From positions 1 through 64,000 of the forward strand of contig JAHZHI010000053.1 in the NCBI GenBank assembly GCA_019420345.1: a DNA stretch of 64,000 nt. Reading direction: 5' to 3'. Below are positions 34,002-42,751 of this stretch, piece after piece. The position numbers and the translations under genes were made by a program. A model generated the notes under the pieces. That model was not told the DNA's origin, did no database searches, and saw nothing but the letters and a program-made list of their open reading frames with translations. The DNA comes from Peptococcaceae bacterium. GTDB taxonomy: Bacteria > Bacillota > Peptococcia > Peptococcales > Peptococcaceae. Position 1 is the first letter of the stretch. The number at the start of each line of letters is the position of its first letter.

Positions 34002-34186
34002 TTTTCCACATTTTCCACCGCTTAACCAAGCGGTTTTTTCCACTTTATCCTTGAGTTTTCCACTGTGAAAAACCACTTTTCCACTGTTATCTGTGGAAAA
34101 CCGAACACTTTTCCGAAGACTTATCCACAGTTCCCGTGGAAAACCACCATTTTTCCCAGAAATTCGCCTGTTTCAAGTTTTCCACA
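34002..34186. repeat. Cluster of nine DnaA-box-like TTTTCCAC/TTATCCAC sites
   Basis: Sites on the plus strand at 34002, 34011, 34036, 34056, 34077, 34111 (TTATCCACA, the exact DnaA consensus) and 34178. Sites on the minus strand at 34092-34100 and 34135-34143. Nine sites in 185 bp, most of the form TTTTCCAC(A/T/C/G). Located between trpX-type and marR promoters. Confidence 0.7.
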
Positions 34187-34215
34187 AATTTTACAAAAAG
34201 AAAACATCCCCTTCT

Positions 34216-34263
34216 TGACAACAATCCGAAATCGGATTATACTCCAATTGTCCGATTTCGGAC
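34216..34263 (+). promoter_or_regulatory. marR-MATE promoter with twin palindromic operators
   Basis: TTGACA (34216-34221), 17 bp, TATACT (34239-34244). Two palindromes, TCCGAAATCGGA (34226-34237) and TCCGATTTCGGA (34252-34263), occupy the spacer and the transcription start region, as expected for repression by the MarR protein encoded downstream. Confidence 0.85.
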
Positions 34264-34283
34264 TAAATGGAGGTGCATCCGAT

Positions 34284-34724
34284 ATGCAAACAAAACAAGA
34301 GCAACCATCCATCGTTGCTGTTTACCAGCTTTATCATGAAAGCGATGAAATCTACCACATTTACGCCCGTCAGCACGACCTGTCTGATACGGCCCTCGCC
34401 ATTCTCTACTCTCTTCATGGTCAAAAAACGCCTTATACGCAGCGTGCTCTTTGCGCCGAATGGCATATCCCACCACAAACGCTTAATTCGATTCTCAAAG
34501 GTCTGGAGAAAAAAGAACTTGTCACCCTGACACCAGATCCATCAAATCGCCGCACCAAACAAGTGTCTCTAACCGAACAAGGAACAGCTTTGGCGGAACA
34601 GGTCATCGCCCCGCTCAAAGAAGCTGAAGAACGCGTGTTTAACCAGCTTTCTCCCAAAGAACAAGAGACACTATTAATGCTCACACGCAAATACCTTGGC
34701 TTACTGCGAGAAGAAATTAATTAA
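34284..34724 (+). CDS. MarR-family transcriptional regulator
   Basis: 146 residues from the ATG at 34284 (GGAGGTG 8 nt upstream). Winged helix: recognition region RALCAEWHIPPQTLNSILKG, wing VTLTPDPSNRRTKQVSLTEQG, and N- and C-terminal dimerisation helices. MarR proteins release DNA on binding small phenolic or xenobiotic ligands. Its promoter contains two palindromes that suit a MarR dimer. The downstream MATE gene is the likely target, so this is probably an autoregulated drug-efflux module. Confidence 0.9.
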   Translation: MQTKQEQPSIVAVYQLYHESDEIYHIYARQHDLSDTALAILYSLHGQKTPYTQRALCAEWHIPPQTLNSILKGLEKKELVTLTPDPSNRRTKQVSLTEQGTALAEQVIAPLKEAEERVFNQLSPKEQETLLMLTRKYLGLLREEIN

Positions 34725-34731
34725 ATACCAC

Positions 34732-34820
34732 GCTCGGAGGACTCGGTGTCGCAACACAGAGATCAGATAAGAGGTCGGGTGCGCCCGGTTATTGTTCCAA
34801 TAGCCGAGCGCTATTTTTTT
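34732..34820 (+). promoter_or_regulatory. Possible attenuator between marR and the MATE gene
   Basis: A small hairpin (34799-34804 with 34810-34815) followed by a T run forms a terminator just before the MATE ribosome-binding site. CGCTCGG (34731-34737) can instead pair with CCGAGCG (34804-34810), which would break that hairpin. A GC hairpin around GGGTGCGCCC lies between. Confidence 0.4.
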
Positions 34821-34853
34821 ATTACCGTTATCTTGAAGGAGGCGCTCTCGACG

Positions 34854-36194
34854 ATGAACGCATCATCCATTTTTGCCCATACACCACCAGTCAAACTCTT
34901 CTTTTTTGCAGCCATTCCCGGCTCCATCAGTATGTTGGCATCATCGCTTTATTACACCTTTGACGGCATCTTTGTCGGTCAGTACCTCGGTGCAACAGCT
35001 TTTGCTGCCATCAATTTAGCATTGCCTTTTGTCATCATCAATTTTTCTCTTGCCGATCTTGTCGGCGTGGGCTCCGCCGTTCCTATTTCCATTTATTTGG
35101 GACGTGGAGAAAAGCAGGCGGCAAACAATCTGTTCACCTGTGCCTGTCTGCTCATTCTCATTCTTGGCGCAGTCATCGGCGGCATACTTTACGCCAGTGC
35201 CCCCGGCCTCATTCATTTAATGGGCGCGAAAGGCGACTTTGCTCAACTCGCCATAGATTATATGCGCGTCTATGCCCTATGCTCGCCCCTGACCACCATT
35301 ATCTTTGCATTGGACAACTATTGGCGCATCTGCGGCTTCATTCGTGGCAGCATGTGGCTCAACATCCTTATGTCGGCTCTTTGTGGCGGCCTGGAATTTC
35401 TCTTCCTTGGCATTTTTGGCTGGGGCGTGTGGGCCGCAGCGCTGGCTGGCAGTGCCGGTATGGCCATTTGCGCCTTAATCGCCTTCGTCCCCTTTTTCCG
35501 TGGACAGGCAACGCTTCGATTTTGCCGCCCGCATTTTCATGTAAAAATGATCAAGCAAATCGTCGCCTGTGGCAGCCCCAATTTTCTAAATACCATCGCT
35601 GGTCGACTGACTTCCATTCTGATGAACGCCATCCTGGTACGTCTTGGCGGCGCAACCGCCGTCTCTGTCTATGGCGTCCTCATGTTTGCGGATGGTTTTG
35701 TTCAGCCACTGCTCTACGGGCTCTGCGATGCCCTGCAGCCAGCGGTGGGCTACAATTGGGGGGCAGAAAAGTATTCCCGTGTCCGAGCAATCGAACGCTG
35801 CTGCTTCATTGGCGCTGCGGTTGTGACACTGTTGCTGATGGTGGTGCTGTTCTCTTTTCCAGCAGCCATCACGCAGCTGTTCGTACCAAACGCAGACGAA
35901 ACACTGCTAACCATGAGCGTCACGGCTCTGCAGCTCTTCGCTTTTACCTACCTGACACGCTGGTTTTCATTTGCCACGCAAAGCTACATGCTTGCCATTG
36001 AACGACCATTGGAAGCTTCTCTTCTATCCATATCCACAGCTTTTCTCTTTCCAGTGCTTCTTGTCGTTCTTCTCTGGCCCCTGGGCCTTACTGGCATTTG
36101 GCTGAACATGCCTCTCACCGCCATGCTCGCCGCTGTTCTTGCCGCCATGATCCTACGCCGTCTTCATCCATTGCTGCATCAAGCGGACGCATAA
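34854..36194 (+). CDS. MATE-family efflux transporter
   Basis: 446 residues, about 12 transmembrane helices in two homologous halves. The start region FFFAAIPGSISMLASSLYY is typical of the family. These carriers export cationic drugs or metabolites using Na+ or H+ gradients. GGAGG lies 12 nt before the ATG. Expression is probably controlled by the preceding MarR and perhaps by the leader hairpin at 34732-34820. Confidence 0.9.
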   Translation: MNASSIFAHTPPVKLFFFAAIPGSISMLASSLYYTFDGIFVGQYLGATAFAAINLALPFVIINFSLADLVGVGSAVPISIYLGRGEKQAANNLFTCACLLILILGAVIGGILYASAPGLIHLMGAKGDFAQLAIDYMRVYALCSPLTTIIFALDNYWRICGFIRGSMWLNILMSALCGGLEFLFLGIFGWGVWAAALAGSAGMAICALIAFVPFFRGQATLRFCRPHFHVKMIKQIVACGSPNFLNTIAGRLTSILMNAILVRLGGATAVSVYGVLMFADGFVQPLLYGLCDALQPAVGYNWGAEKYSRVRAIERCCFIGAAVVTLLLMVVLFSFPAAITQLFVPNADETLLTMSVTALQLFAFTYLTRWFSFATQSYMLAIERPLEASLLSISTAFLFPVLLVVLLWPLGLTGIWLNMPLTAMLAAVLAAMILRRLHPLLHQADA

Positions 36195-36200
36195 ATAAAA

Positions 36201-36236
36201 AACGCCTTCACCGGTCGATGGACCAGTGAAGGCGTT
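36201..36236. terminator. Bidirectional terminator between MATE and carbonic anhydrase genes
   Basis: 16-bp stem with one mismatch (36201-36216 with 36221-36236), GATG loop, A and T ends. Confidence 0.85.
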
Positions 36237-36254
36237 TAACACATTCAAAAGAAA

Positions 36255-36728
36255 TTATTCCACACAGTCGAGGCGATTTTTTGCCAATTCCACATAACGT
36301 TCGGCATTTTCGCGATTGGCAGCAGCCTGCTCTGGGCGAACAGTACCGCGCACTTTCGCAGGCACGCCCATGACAACAGAATTCGCCGGAATATCCGCAC
36401 CGCTTGTCACCACAGCACCAGCGGCGATGGTGCTGCCTGCGCCAATGCAGGCGCCATTCATAACGATAGCACCCATGCCGATCAGCACATCGTCGCCAAT
36501 GGTGCATCCATGAACAACAGCACGGTGACCAACGGTCACCCCTTTACCGATCACAAGCGGCCAACCTTCGTCAACATGAAGCACGCAGCCATCCTGCACG
36601 TTGCTGCCCGCGCCAATACTGATGCTGTCTTCATCGGCACGCACGACGGCATAATGCCAAATGCTGGCATTCTCCCCAATGTGAACGTCTCCTTCGATCA
36701 CACAATGGGCGCTTCGATAGTATCCCAT
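36255..36728 (-). CDS. Gamma-class carbonic anhydrase-like hexapeptide protein
   Basis: 157 residues. Left-handed beta-helix hexapeptide repeats (IGENASIWHYAVVRADEDSI, then IGDDVLIGMGAIVMNG) with three metal-ligand histidines: one in CVLHVDEG and two in VGHRAVVHGC. It belongs to the YrdA/PaaY group of trimeric gamma carbonic anhydrase homologues. Some are active with Zn or Fe, and others have acyl-CoA or unknown roles. Monocistronic, upstream of the tRNA cluster. Confidence 0.9.
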   Translation of the reverse strand: MGYYRSAHCVIEGDVHIGENASIWHYAVVRADEDSISIGAGSNVQDGCVLHVDEGWPLVIGKGVTVGHRAVVHGCTIGDDVLIGMGAIVMNGACIGAGSTIAAGAVVTSGADIPANSVVMGVPAKVRGTVRPEQAAANRENAERYVELAKNRLDCVE

Positions 36729-36788
36729 TTTTATATCCCCTTTTCAAATAATAAAAAGACCTGAGCCTTATCGACTCAGGTCTTATTC

Positions 36789-36862
36789 CGCGCTGTAAGG
36801 GATTCGAACCCCTGACCTTTTGGTCCGTAGCCAAACGCTCTATCCAGCTGAGCTAACAGCGC
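36789..36862 (-). tRNA. tRNA-Arg (ACG)
   Basis: 74 nt without CCA. Perfect 7-bp acceptor (GCGCTGT/ACAGCGC), anticodon ACG (complement of 36826-36828), anticodon stem TTTGG/CCAAA and a standard GGTTCGAATCC T-arm. Confidence 0.95.
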
Positions 36863-36865
36863 ACA

Positions 36866-36952
36866 CGGAGAGAGAGGGATTCGAACCCTCGATACGGTCA
36901 CCCGTATACTCCCTTAGCAGGGGAGCACCTTCGGCCTCTCGGTCATCTCTCC
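36866..36952 (-). tRNA. tRNA-Ser (GCT)
   Basis: 87 nt. Acceptor GGAGAGA/TCTCTCC with discriminator G, anticodon GCT in the loop CTGCTAA, long variable arm (TATACGGGTGACCGTA) as expected for serine, and GGTTCGAATCC T-arm. No CCA encoded. Confidence 0.95.
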
Positions 36953-37020
36953 TCGCCATAACAGAACCTATTATAGATCGTACTATTCATTCTGTCAAGC
37001 ACTTTTTTCATTTTTTTCAA

Positions 37021-37107
37021 CGGAGGAGGTGGGATTCGAACCCACGGAACCCGCAAAGATTCAACGGTTTTCAAGACCGCCTCCTTAAACCGCTCGGACA
37101 CCCCTCC
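37021..37107 (-). tRNA. tRNA-Ser (TGA)
   Basis: 87 nt. Acceptor GGAGGGG/CTCCTCC with one G-U pair, anticodon TGA in the loop CTTGAAA, long variable arm and GGTTCGAATCC T-arm. CCA not encoded. Confidence 0.95.
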
Positions 37108-37180
37108 AGAAAACAATCCTAATTATAAAGGTGTTTTCATAACCTGTCAACAAAAATCTTCAGGCTGTTGTATATTTTGA

Positions 37181-37615
37181 TTATTTTCTGATTGGTGCAA
37201 TCGGACCATCCACACAGGAAAATTCAATAAAGGTCTCCAATGTACCATTCATGTTATTGCTGATATTTTCCAGCTGTGTGATGATTGTCTGGATGTGTTT
37301 GCTCATATCTACTGCATGCAAACGTTCTCCAATGATCGCAATGGAACGTTCATAGAATGCTGGATTTGCAAAGCATTCATGCCATTCCTTGTCGTTTTCA
37401 AGCCCTCTCTGAAATTCATCAAAATCACTGATCGCCTGCTCCAGCAGAGCACGCACTTCGACATCGGCTTCGCGGTTGATTTCATTTTGACCGGAAGAGT
37501 AGGAAAAAATGTTCAAGCAACCACTGACCTTGATTTCACGAAGTTTTTTAATGAGTTCATCTAGATTGTTGGAGCAGTTTCTCGCTGGTTCCAACAATGA
37601 AGCTCGAATAGGCAT
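37181..37615 (-). CDS. Hypothetical helical protein
   Basis: 144 residues, no family recognised. It appears soluble and largely helical, with amphipathic segments (LDELIKKLREI, VRALLEQAISDFDEFQ, IIGERLHAVDMSKHIQTI) and four cysteines. AAAGGAGG lies upstream of the ATG. AT-richer than uvrA next to it, and placed directly beside the tRNA cluster, a common site for acquired genes. It could be a regulator partner or part of a lost island. Confidence 0.6.
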   Translation of the reverse strand: MPIRASLLEPARNCSNNLDELIKKLREIKVSGCLNIFSYSSGQNEINREADVEVRALLEQAISDFDEFQRGLENDKEWHECFANPAFYERSIAIIGERLHAVDMSKHIQTIITQLENISNNMNGTLETFIEFSCVDGPIAPIRK

Positions 37616-37747
37616 CGCACAGACCTCCTTTCTACTGCAAATTTTCTTGTATAGTAGGAAAGTATTGTATGAGTAATTTTATTATAAACCATAAACGTCC
37701 ATCATGCAGTCTTTTTTTTACCATTTATCGATCTTATCGTGGATCTT

Positions 37748-40597
37748 TCACTGTTTCTCCACATTTTCGACGCTTGTAAGCAACGGTCTCAGGAATCGTC
37801 CGGTATGAGAGTCTGAGCAAGCCGCCACCTGTTCCGGTGTACCGCTGACAACAACACGTCCACCACCAGAACCGCCTTCAGGGCCAAGGTCAATGATGTA
37901 GTCGGCACATTTAATCACGTCGAGGTTGTGTTCAATGATAATCATGCTTTCGCCGTTGTCAACGAGACGTCCCAGCACTTTCAGCAAGCTGTCGATGTCG
38001 GCCGTATGCAGACCGGTGGTTGGTTCGTCGAGAATGTAGAGGGTTTTACCGGTCGGACGTTTGGCAAGCTCCGTCGCCAGTTTCACGCGCTGCGCTTCCC
38101 CGCCGGAAAGAGTGGTCGCTGGCTGCCCCAGCTTGATGTAACCAAGGCCCACATCCTGAATGGTTTTGATTTTATTGTACACGCTCGGAATGTTTTCGAA
38201 GAATTCCACGGCTTCGTCCACGGTCATGTCGAGAACTTCGGAAATGTTTTTGCCACGATAAGTGACTTCCAGGGTTTCACGGTTGTAGCGTTTGCCTTTG
38301 CAGACCTCGCATGGCGCATACACATCCGGCAGGAAGTGCATTTCAATTTTAATGATGCCATCGCCTTTGCAGGCTTCACAGCGCCCACCTTTGACGTTGA
38401 AGGAGAAGCGGCCAGATTTATAGCCGCGAATCTGCGCTTCTTTGGTTTTCGCAAAAAGCGCGCGAATCTGATCGAACGCACCAGTGTAGGTGGCTGGGTT
38501 GGATCGCGGTGTGCGACCGATCGGGCTTTGGTCGATGTTGATGATTTTATCGATTTGCTCGTAACCTTCGATGGCACGATGCTTCCCTGGCACACCTTTA
38601 TACTGTGGATACACTTTCTGAGCCAGGCTCTTGTAGAGAATCTCGTTGACGAGAGTACTCTTACCAGAACCGGAAACACCCGTTACGCACGTCAATACCC
38701 CAAGAGGGAAGCTGACTGTGAGATTTTTAAGATTGTTTTCACGGGCGCCAACAACTTTAAGCATACGTTTTTTATCGATTGGGCGGCGCTGCTCAGGCAC
38801 GGCGATGCGTTTGCGGCCAGAGAGATAAGCACCCGTGATGGAGGCTTCGTTGGCTGCCACTTCTTCCGGCGTGCCTGCGGCCACCACTTCCCCACCGCCA
38901 GAACCGGCGTGCGGCCCAATATCCACAATGAAGTCGGCAGCACGCATGGTGTCTTCGTCGTGCTCGACGACGATAACGGTGTTACCCAGATCGCGCATGT
39001 GTTTCAGGGTGCCAATGAGTTTTTCATTGTCGCGCTGATGCAGCCCAATGGACGGCTCATCGAGAATGTAGAGCACGCCAACAAGGCCACTGCCAATCTG
39101 CGTGGCCAGACGAATGCGCTGGGCTTCCCCACCGGAGAGCGTGCCAGCAGCACGGCTCAGCGTCAAATAGGTGAGACCGACATTGACCAGGAAGCGCAAA
39201 CGTTCAGAGATTTCTTTGAGAATCAGGCGGCCAATGAAGAGTTGGCGTTCGGTGAGCTCGATGTGCTCAAAAAAGTCCAGAGCCTCCACAATGGTCATAT
39301 CGCAGACTTCCCAAATCGTCTTGCCGCCCACTTCCACAGCCAGCGCTTCCGGACGCAAACGACGCCCTTTGCAGGCCGGGCAGCGGTCGGTGCGCATGAA
39401 GCCTTCGAGCATTTCCATGCTGGCTTCGCTGTGCGTTTCGACACGGCGACGCTCAAGGTTTGGAATCAACCCTTCATAGGCTTTACGATAAGTCTTTTCT
39501 TCGCCAAACATGTTCACATAGCTGAAGGACACCTGCGGATGATCGCCGCCATAAAGGATCAAATCCTGCTGTTCTTTCGGCAGGTCTTTCCACGGCGTGT
39601 CGCGATCGATGCCCATTTTATCGCTGAGGTTGAACAAAAGCTGTTCGTAATAGTTGGAGATGGTGCCGCGGCGCCATGGGGCCAGCGCACCTTCGTTGAG
39701 ACTCTTGGTTTTATCCGGCACAATAAGATCGAGGTCAAAACTCATGACCGAGCCCAAGCCGCTGCACGTTTCGCAGGCGCCAAGCGGATTGTTGAAGGAA
39801 AAGAGCTGTGGCGTCAGTTCGGGCATGGAGATGCCACAATCAAGGCAGGCAAAATGCTCACTGAAACGCATCAGCTCTCCATCGGCATCGACCCACACCT
39901 GGCCTTCAGCCAGCTCGAGAGCGGTCTGCATGGAGCTCGTGAGACGGCTTTCAATGCCTTCCTTGAGCTTGATGCGGTCAACAACGACTTCAATGTAGTG
40001 TTTGTTGTTCTTTTTCAGCACGATGTCCTCGGAAAGATCGCGCACCTCGCCGTCCACACGCACGCGCACATAACCGCTTTTGCGAAGCTGTTCAAAATAC
40101 TGTTTAAATTCGCCCTTGCGGTTTTGCACCACTGGCGCCAAAATATGCAGGCGTGTTCCTGTTTCAAGCGCCATCACCTGATCCACCATCTGGTCGATGC
40201 TCTGCTGATGGATTTCCTTGCCGCATTTTGGGCAGTGCGGCACGCCAATGCGCGCGTAAAGCAAACGCAGGTAATCGTAGATTTCGGTGACGGTCCCCAC
40301 AGTGGAGCGTGGGTTGCGGCTCGTGGTTTTCTGGTCAATGGAAATGGCCGGTGAGAGGCCGGAAATTTCGTCCACGTCCGGCTTATCCATCTGCCCTAAA
40401 AACTGGCGCGCATACGAGGACAGAGATTCCACATAGCGTCGCTGACCTTCGGCGTAGATCGTATCAAAAGCCAGCGACGATTTCCCCGAGCCAGACAGCC
40501 CAGTCATGACGATGAGCTTGTCGCGGGGAATTTCCAGATCAATGTTTTTCAGATTATGAACCCGCGCGCCGCGGATCCGAATGCTGTTTTCTGCCAT
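37748..40597 (-). CDS. uvrA: Excinuclease ABC subunit A
   Basis: 949 residues, full family length. UvrA is the damage-recognition ATPase of nucleotide excision repair and loads UvrB. Two ABC modules are visible: Walker A GLSGSGKSSLAFDT and GVSGSGKSTLVNE; signatures LSGGEAQRIRLATQIG and LSGGEAQRVKLATELA. Zinc-finger cysteine pairs occur at CPKCGKE, CLDCGIS/CETCSG and CEACKG/CEVCKG. It follows uvrB by 9 bp, so the two form one operon. Confidence 0.98.
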   Translation of the reverse strand: MAENSIRIRGARVHNLKNIDLEIPRDKLIVMTGLSGSGKSSLAFDTIYAEGQRRYVESLSSYARQFLGQMDKPDVDEISGLSPAISIDQKTTSRNPRSTVGTVTEIYDYLRLLYARIGVPHCPKCGKEIHQQSIDQMVDQVMALETGTRLHILAPVVQNRKGEFKQYFEQLRKSGYVRVRVDGEVRDLSEDIVLKKNNKHYIEVVVDRIKLKEGIESRLTSSMQTALELAEGQVWVDADGELMRFSEHFACLDCGISMPELTPQLFSFNNPLGACETCSGLGSVMSFDLDLIVPDKTKSLNEGALAPWRRGTISNYYEQLLFNLSDKMGIDRDTPWKDLPKEQQDLILYGGDHPQVSFSYVNMFGEEKTYRKAYEGLIPNLERRRVETHSEASMEMLEGFMRTDRCPACKGRRLRPEALAVEVGGKTIWEVCDMTIVEALDFFEHIELTERQLFIGRLILKEISERLRFLVNVGLTYLTLSRAAGTLSGGEAQRIRLATQIGSGLVGVLYILDEPSIGLHQRDNEKLIGTLKHMRDLGNTVIVVEHDEDTMRAADFIVDIGPHAGSGGGEVVAAGTPEEVAANEASITGAYLSGRKRIAVPEQRRPIDKKRMLKVVGARENNLKNLTVSFPLGVLTCVTGVSGSGKSTLVNEILYKSLAQKVYPQYKGVPGKHRAIEGYEQIDKIINIDQSPIGRTPRSNPATYTGAFDQIRALFAKTKEAQIRGYKSGRFSFNVKGGRCEACKGDGIIKIEMHFLPDVYAPCEVCKGKRYNRETLEVTYRGKNISEVLDMTVDEAVEFFENIPSVYNKIKTIQDVGLGYIKLGQPATTLSGGEAQRVKLATELAKRPTGKTLYILDEPTTGLHTADIDSLLKVLGRLVDNGESMIIIEHNLDVIKCADYIIDLGPEGGSGGGRVVVSGTPEQVAACSDSHTGRFLRPLLTSVENVEKQ

Positions 40598-40606
40598 AAT
40601 ACTCCT

Positions 40607-42586
40607 TTACTTTTTATCCATAGCCTCAATGCGGCGAATTTCATCGCGCAATTCGGCAGCAATTTCAAATTCAAGATTTTTAGCAGCATCTTTCATCGCC
40701 TTTTCAAGCAGCATCAGATGCTGCTTGCGGCCCTTGGCATCGGCCGGCACTTCGCGGCTGAGATACTGTGGCGCTTCCTCAGCCACAGCTTTGAGCGGCG
40801 AAATATCGGCGCGCACGTCTTTGCGTACCGTCTGCGGCACAATGCCATGCTCGTCGTTGTAGGCCATCTGCAAAGCGCGTCGGCGTGCCGTTTCGTCGAT
40901 GGTACGCTGCATGGAACCGGTGATGACATCGGCGTACATGATGACCTCACCGCGCGCGTTGCGGGCGGCACGGCCAACAGTCTGAATCATCGAACGCTCG
41001 CTGCGCAGGAACCCTTCTTTGTCGGCATCGATGATGGCCACCAGCGACACCTCCGGCAAATCCAGCCCTTCACGCAGCAGATTGATGCCAACCAGCACAT
41101 CAAACTCGCCCAGACGCAAATCGCGCAGAATTTCCATACGCTCCAAAGCCTTGATTTCCGAGTGCAGATAGCGGGCAGCAATGCCAGCGTTCACCAGATA
41201 ATCGGTAAGGTCCTCGGCCATGCGCTTGGTCAGCGTCGTCACCAACACACGCTCGTCGTGAACAATACGCTCGCGCACACGATCGATGAGATCGTCGATC
41301 TGCCCGGCAATTGGGCGCACCTCGATGGTTGGGTCCAGAAGCCCGGTTGGACGAATGATCTGTTCCACCACCTGTTCGCTGTGCTCCAACTCATAGTCGC
41401 CCGGCGTTGCTGACACATAAATGGTCTGGCGCACTTTTTCCTCGAACTCTTCAAAATGCAGCGGACGGTTATCCAGCGCCGATGGCAGACGGAAGCCGTG
41501 CTCCACCAGGTTTTCCTTGCGCGAACGGTCACCGGCGAACATGCCGCCAATCTGCGGCACCGCCACATGGCTTTCGTCGATGAAGGTGATAAAATCCGGT
41601 GGAAAGAAGTCCAACAGCGTGTCCGGCGTGCTGCCCGGTTCACGACCAGCCAGCGGACGAGCGTAGTTTTCAACGCCGGAACAATAGCCCACCTCGCGCA
41701 GCATTTCCAAGTCGTAGCGGGTACGCTGTTCCAGCCGCTGCGCCTCCAGCAGCTTACCTTCGGCCTTAAACTCGGCCAACCGCTCCTCCAGCTCACTCTC
41801 AATATTAGCAATGGCTGTGTCGAGGTACTCCGGATCGGTGACGTAGTGAGTGTTCGGATAAATGCTCACATGCTCGCGCTCGCCAGCAATCTTACCCGTG
41901 AGATAATCAAACTCCGTAATACGATCGATCTCGTCGCCGAAAAATTCAATGCGAATGCCTCGCTCACTGCTCGACGCCGGCATGACTTCCACACAGTCGC
42001 CGCGCACACGGAACGTGCCGCGTTTGAAGTCCACATCGTTGCGCTCGTATTGGATTTCAATGAGCTTGCGCAGCACATCGTCGCGTTCTACTTCCTGACC
42101 AGGGCGCAGGTTCAGCACCTCATTGCGGTAAAACTCCGGCGACCCCAAGCCATAAATGCAGCTGACAGAGGCGATAATGATGACATCGCGGCGTTCCAAA
42201 AGCGACGCCGTGGCCGAGTGGCGCAGCTTTTCGATGGTCTCATTGATCTGCGCATCTTTTTCAATATACGTATCCGTCGATGCCACATAAGCCTCTGGCT
42301 GATAATAATCGTAATAAGACACAAAATATTCCACCGCATTGTTCGGGAAAAACGCCTTGAATTCACTGTAAAGCTGGGCCGCCAGCGTCTTGTTCGGCTC
42401 AAAAATGAGCGCCGGACGGTTGGCCTTAGCGATGATGTTCGCCATCGTGTACGTTTTGCCGCTCCCGGTTACGCCCAACAGCGTCTGCCGATGATGCCCC
42501 AGGTTCAGCCCTTCAACCAGCGCCTCAATCGCCTGCGGCTGATCGCCCGTCGGCGAAAACGGCGCCACCAACTCAAAATCTGCCAT
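40607..42586 (-). CDS. uvrB: Excinuclease ABC subunit B
   Basis: 659 residues. UvrB verifies damage and recruits UvrC. Walker A GVTGSGKTYTMANII, the beta-hairpin region SYYDYYQPEAYVASTDTYI, helicase motif II FIDESHVAVPQ, motif VI QTVGRAARNARG, and a C-terminal UVR domain (EFEIAAELRDEIRRIE). First gene of the uvrBA operon. Confidence 0.98.
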   Translation of the reverse strand: MADFELVAPFSPTGDQPQAIEALVEGLNLGHHRQTLLGVTGSGKTYTMANIIAKANRPALIFEPNKTLAAQLYSEFKAFFPNNAVEYFVSYYDYYQPEAYVASTDTYIEKDAQINETIEKLRHSATASLLERRDVIIIASVSCIYGLGSPEFYRNEVLNLRPGQEVERDDVLRKLIEIQYERNDVDFKRGTFRVRGDCVEVMPASSSERGIRIEFFGDEIDRITEFDYLTGKIAGEREHVSIYPNTHYVTDPEYLDTAIANIESELEERLAEFKAEGKLLEAQRLEQRTRYDLEMLREVGYCSGVENYARPLAGREPGSTPDTLLDFFPPDFITFIDESHVAVPQIGGMFAGDRSRKENLVEHGFRLPSALDNRPLHFEEFEEKVRQTIYVSATPGDYELEHSEQVVEQIIRPTGLLDPTIEVRPIAGQIDDLIDRVRERIVHDERVLVTTLTKRMAEDLTDYLVNAGIAARYLHSEIKALERMEILRDLRLGEFDVLVGINLLREGLDLPEVSLVAIIDADKEGFLRSERSMIQTVGRAARNARGEVIMYADVITGSMQRTIDETARRRALQMAYNDEHGIVPQTVRKDVRADISPLKAVAEEAPQYLSREVPADAKGRKQHLMLLEKAMKDAAKNLEFEIAAELRDEIRRIEAMDKK

Positions 42587-42751
42587 AACTGTTCACCTCA
42601 TTTTCGCTGATTATCGTTCTTTTTCCATCTCTATAGTATACGTCATTTTTAAATTTGTGACAATGGCTCTCATATATTCTATACAGAAAATCGACAAGCG
42701 CCGCCAAATAAAAAATCGCGTCTGCCCAGCGCTGGACAGACGCGTCGTTCA

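Noticed and set aside
37928..40354. An 808-residue open frame opposite uvrA
   Set aside because: Pure antisense shadow of the conserved uvrA reading frame; sequence is Phe/His-rich with no recognisable motif.
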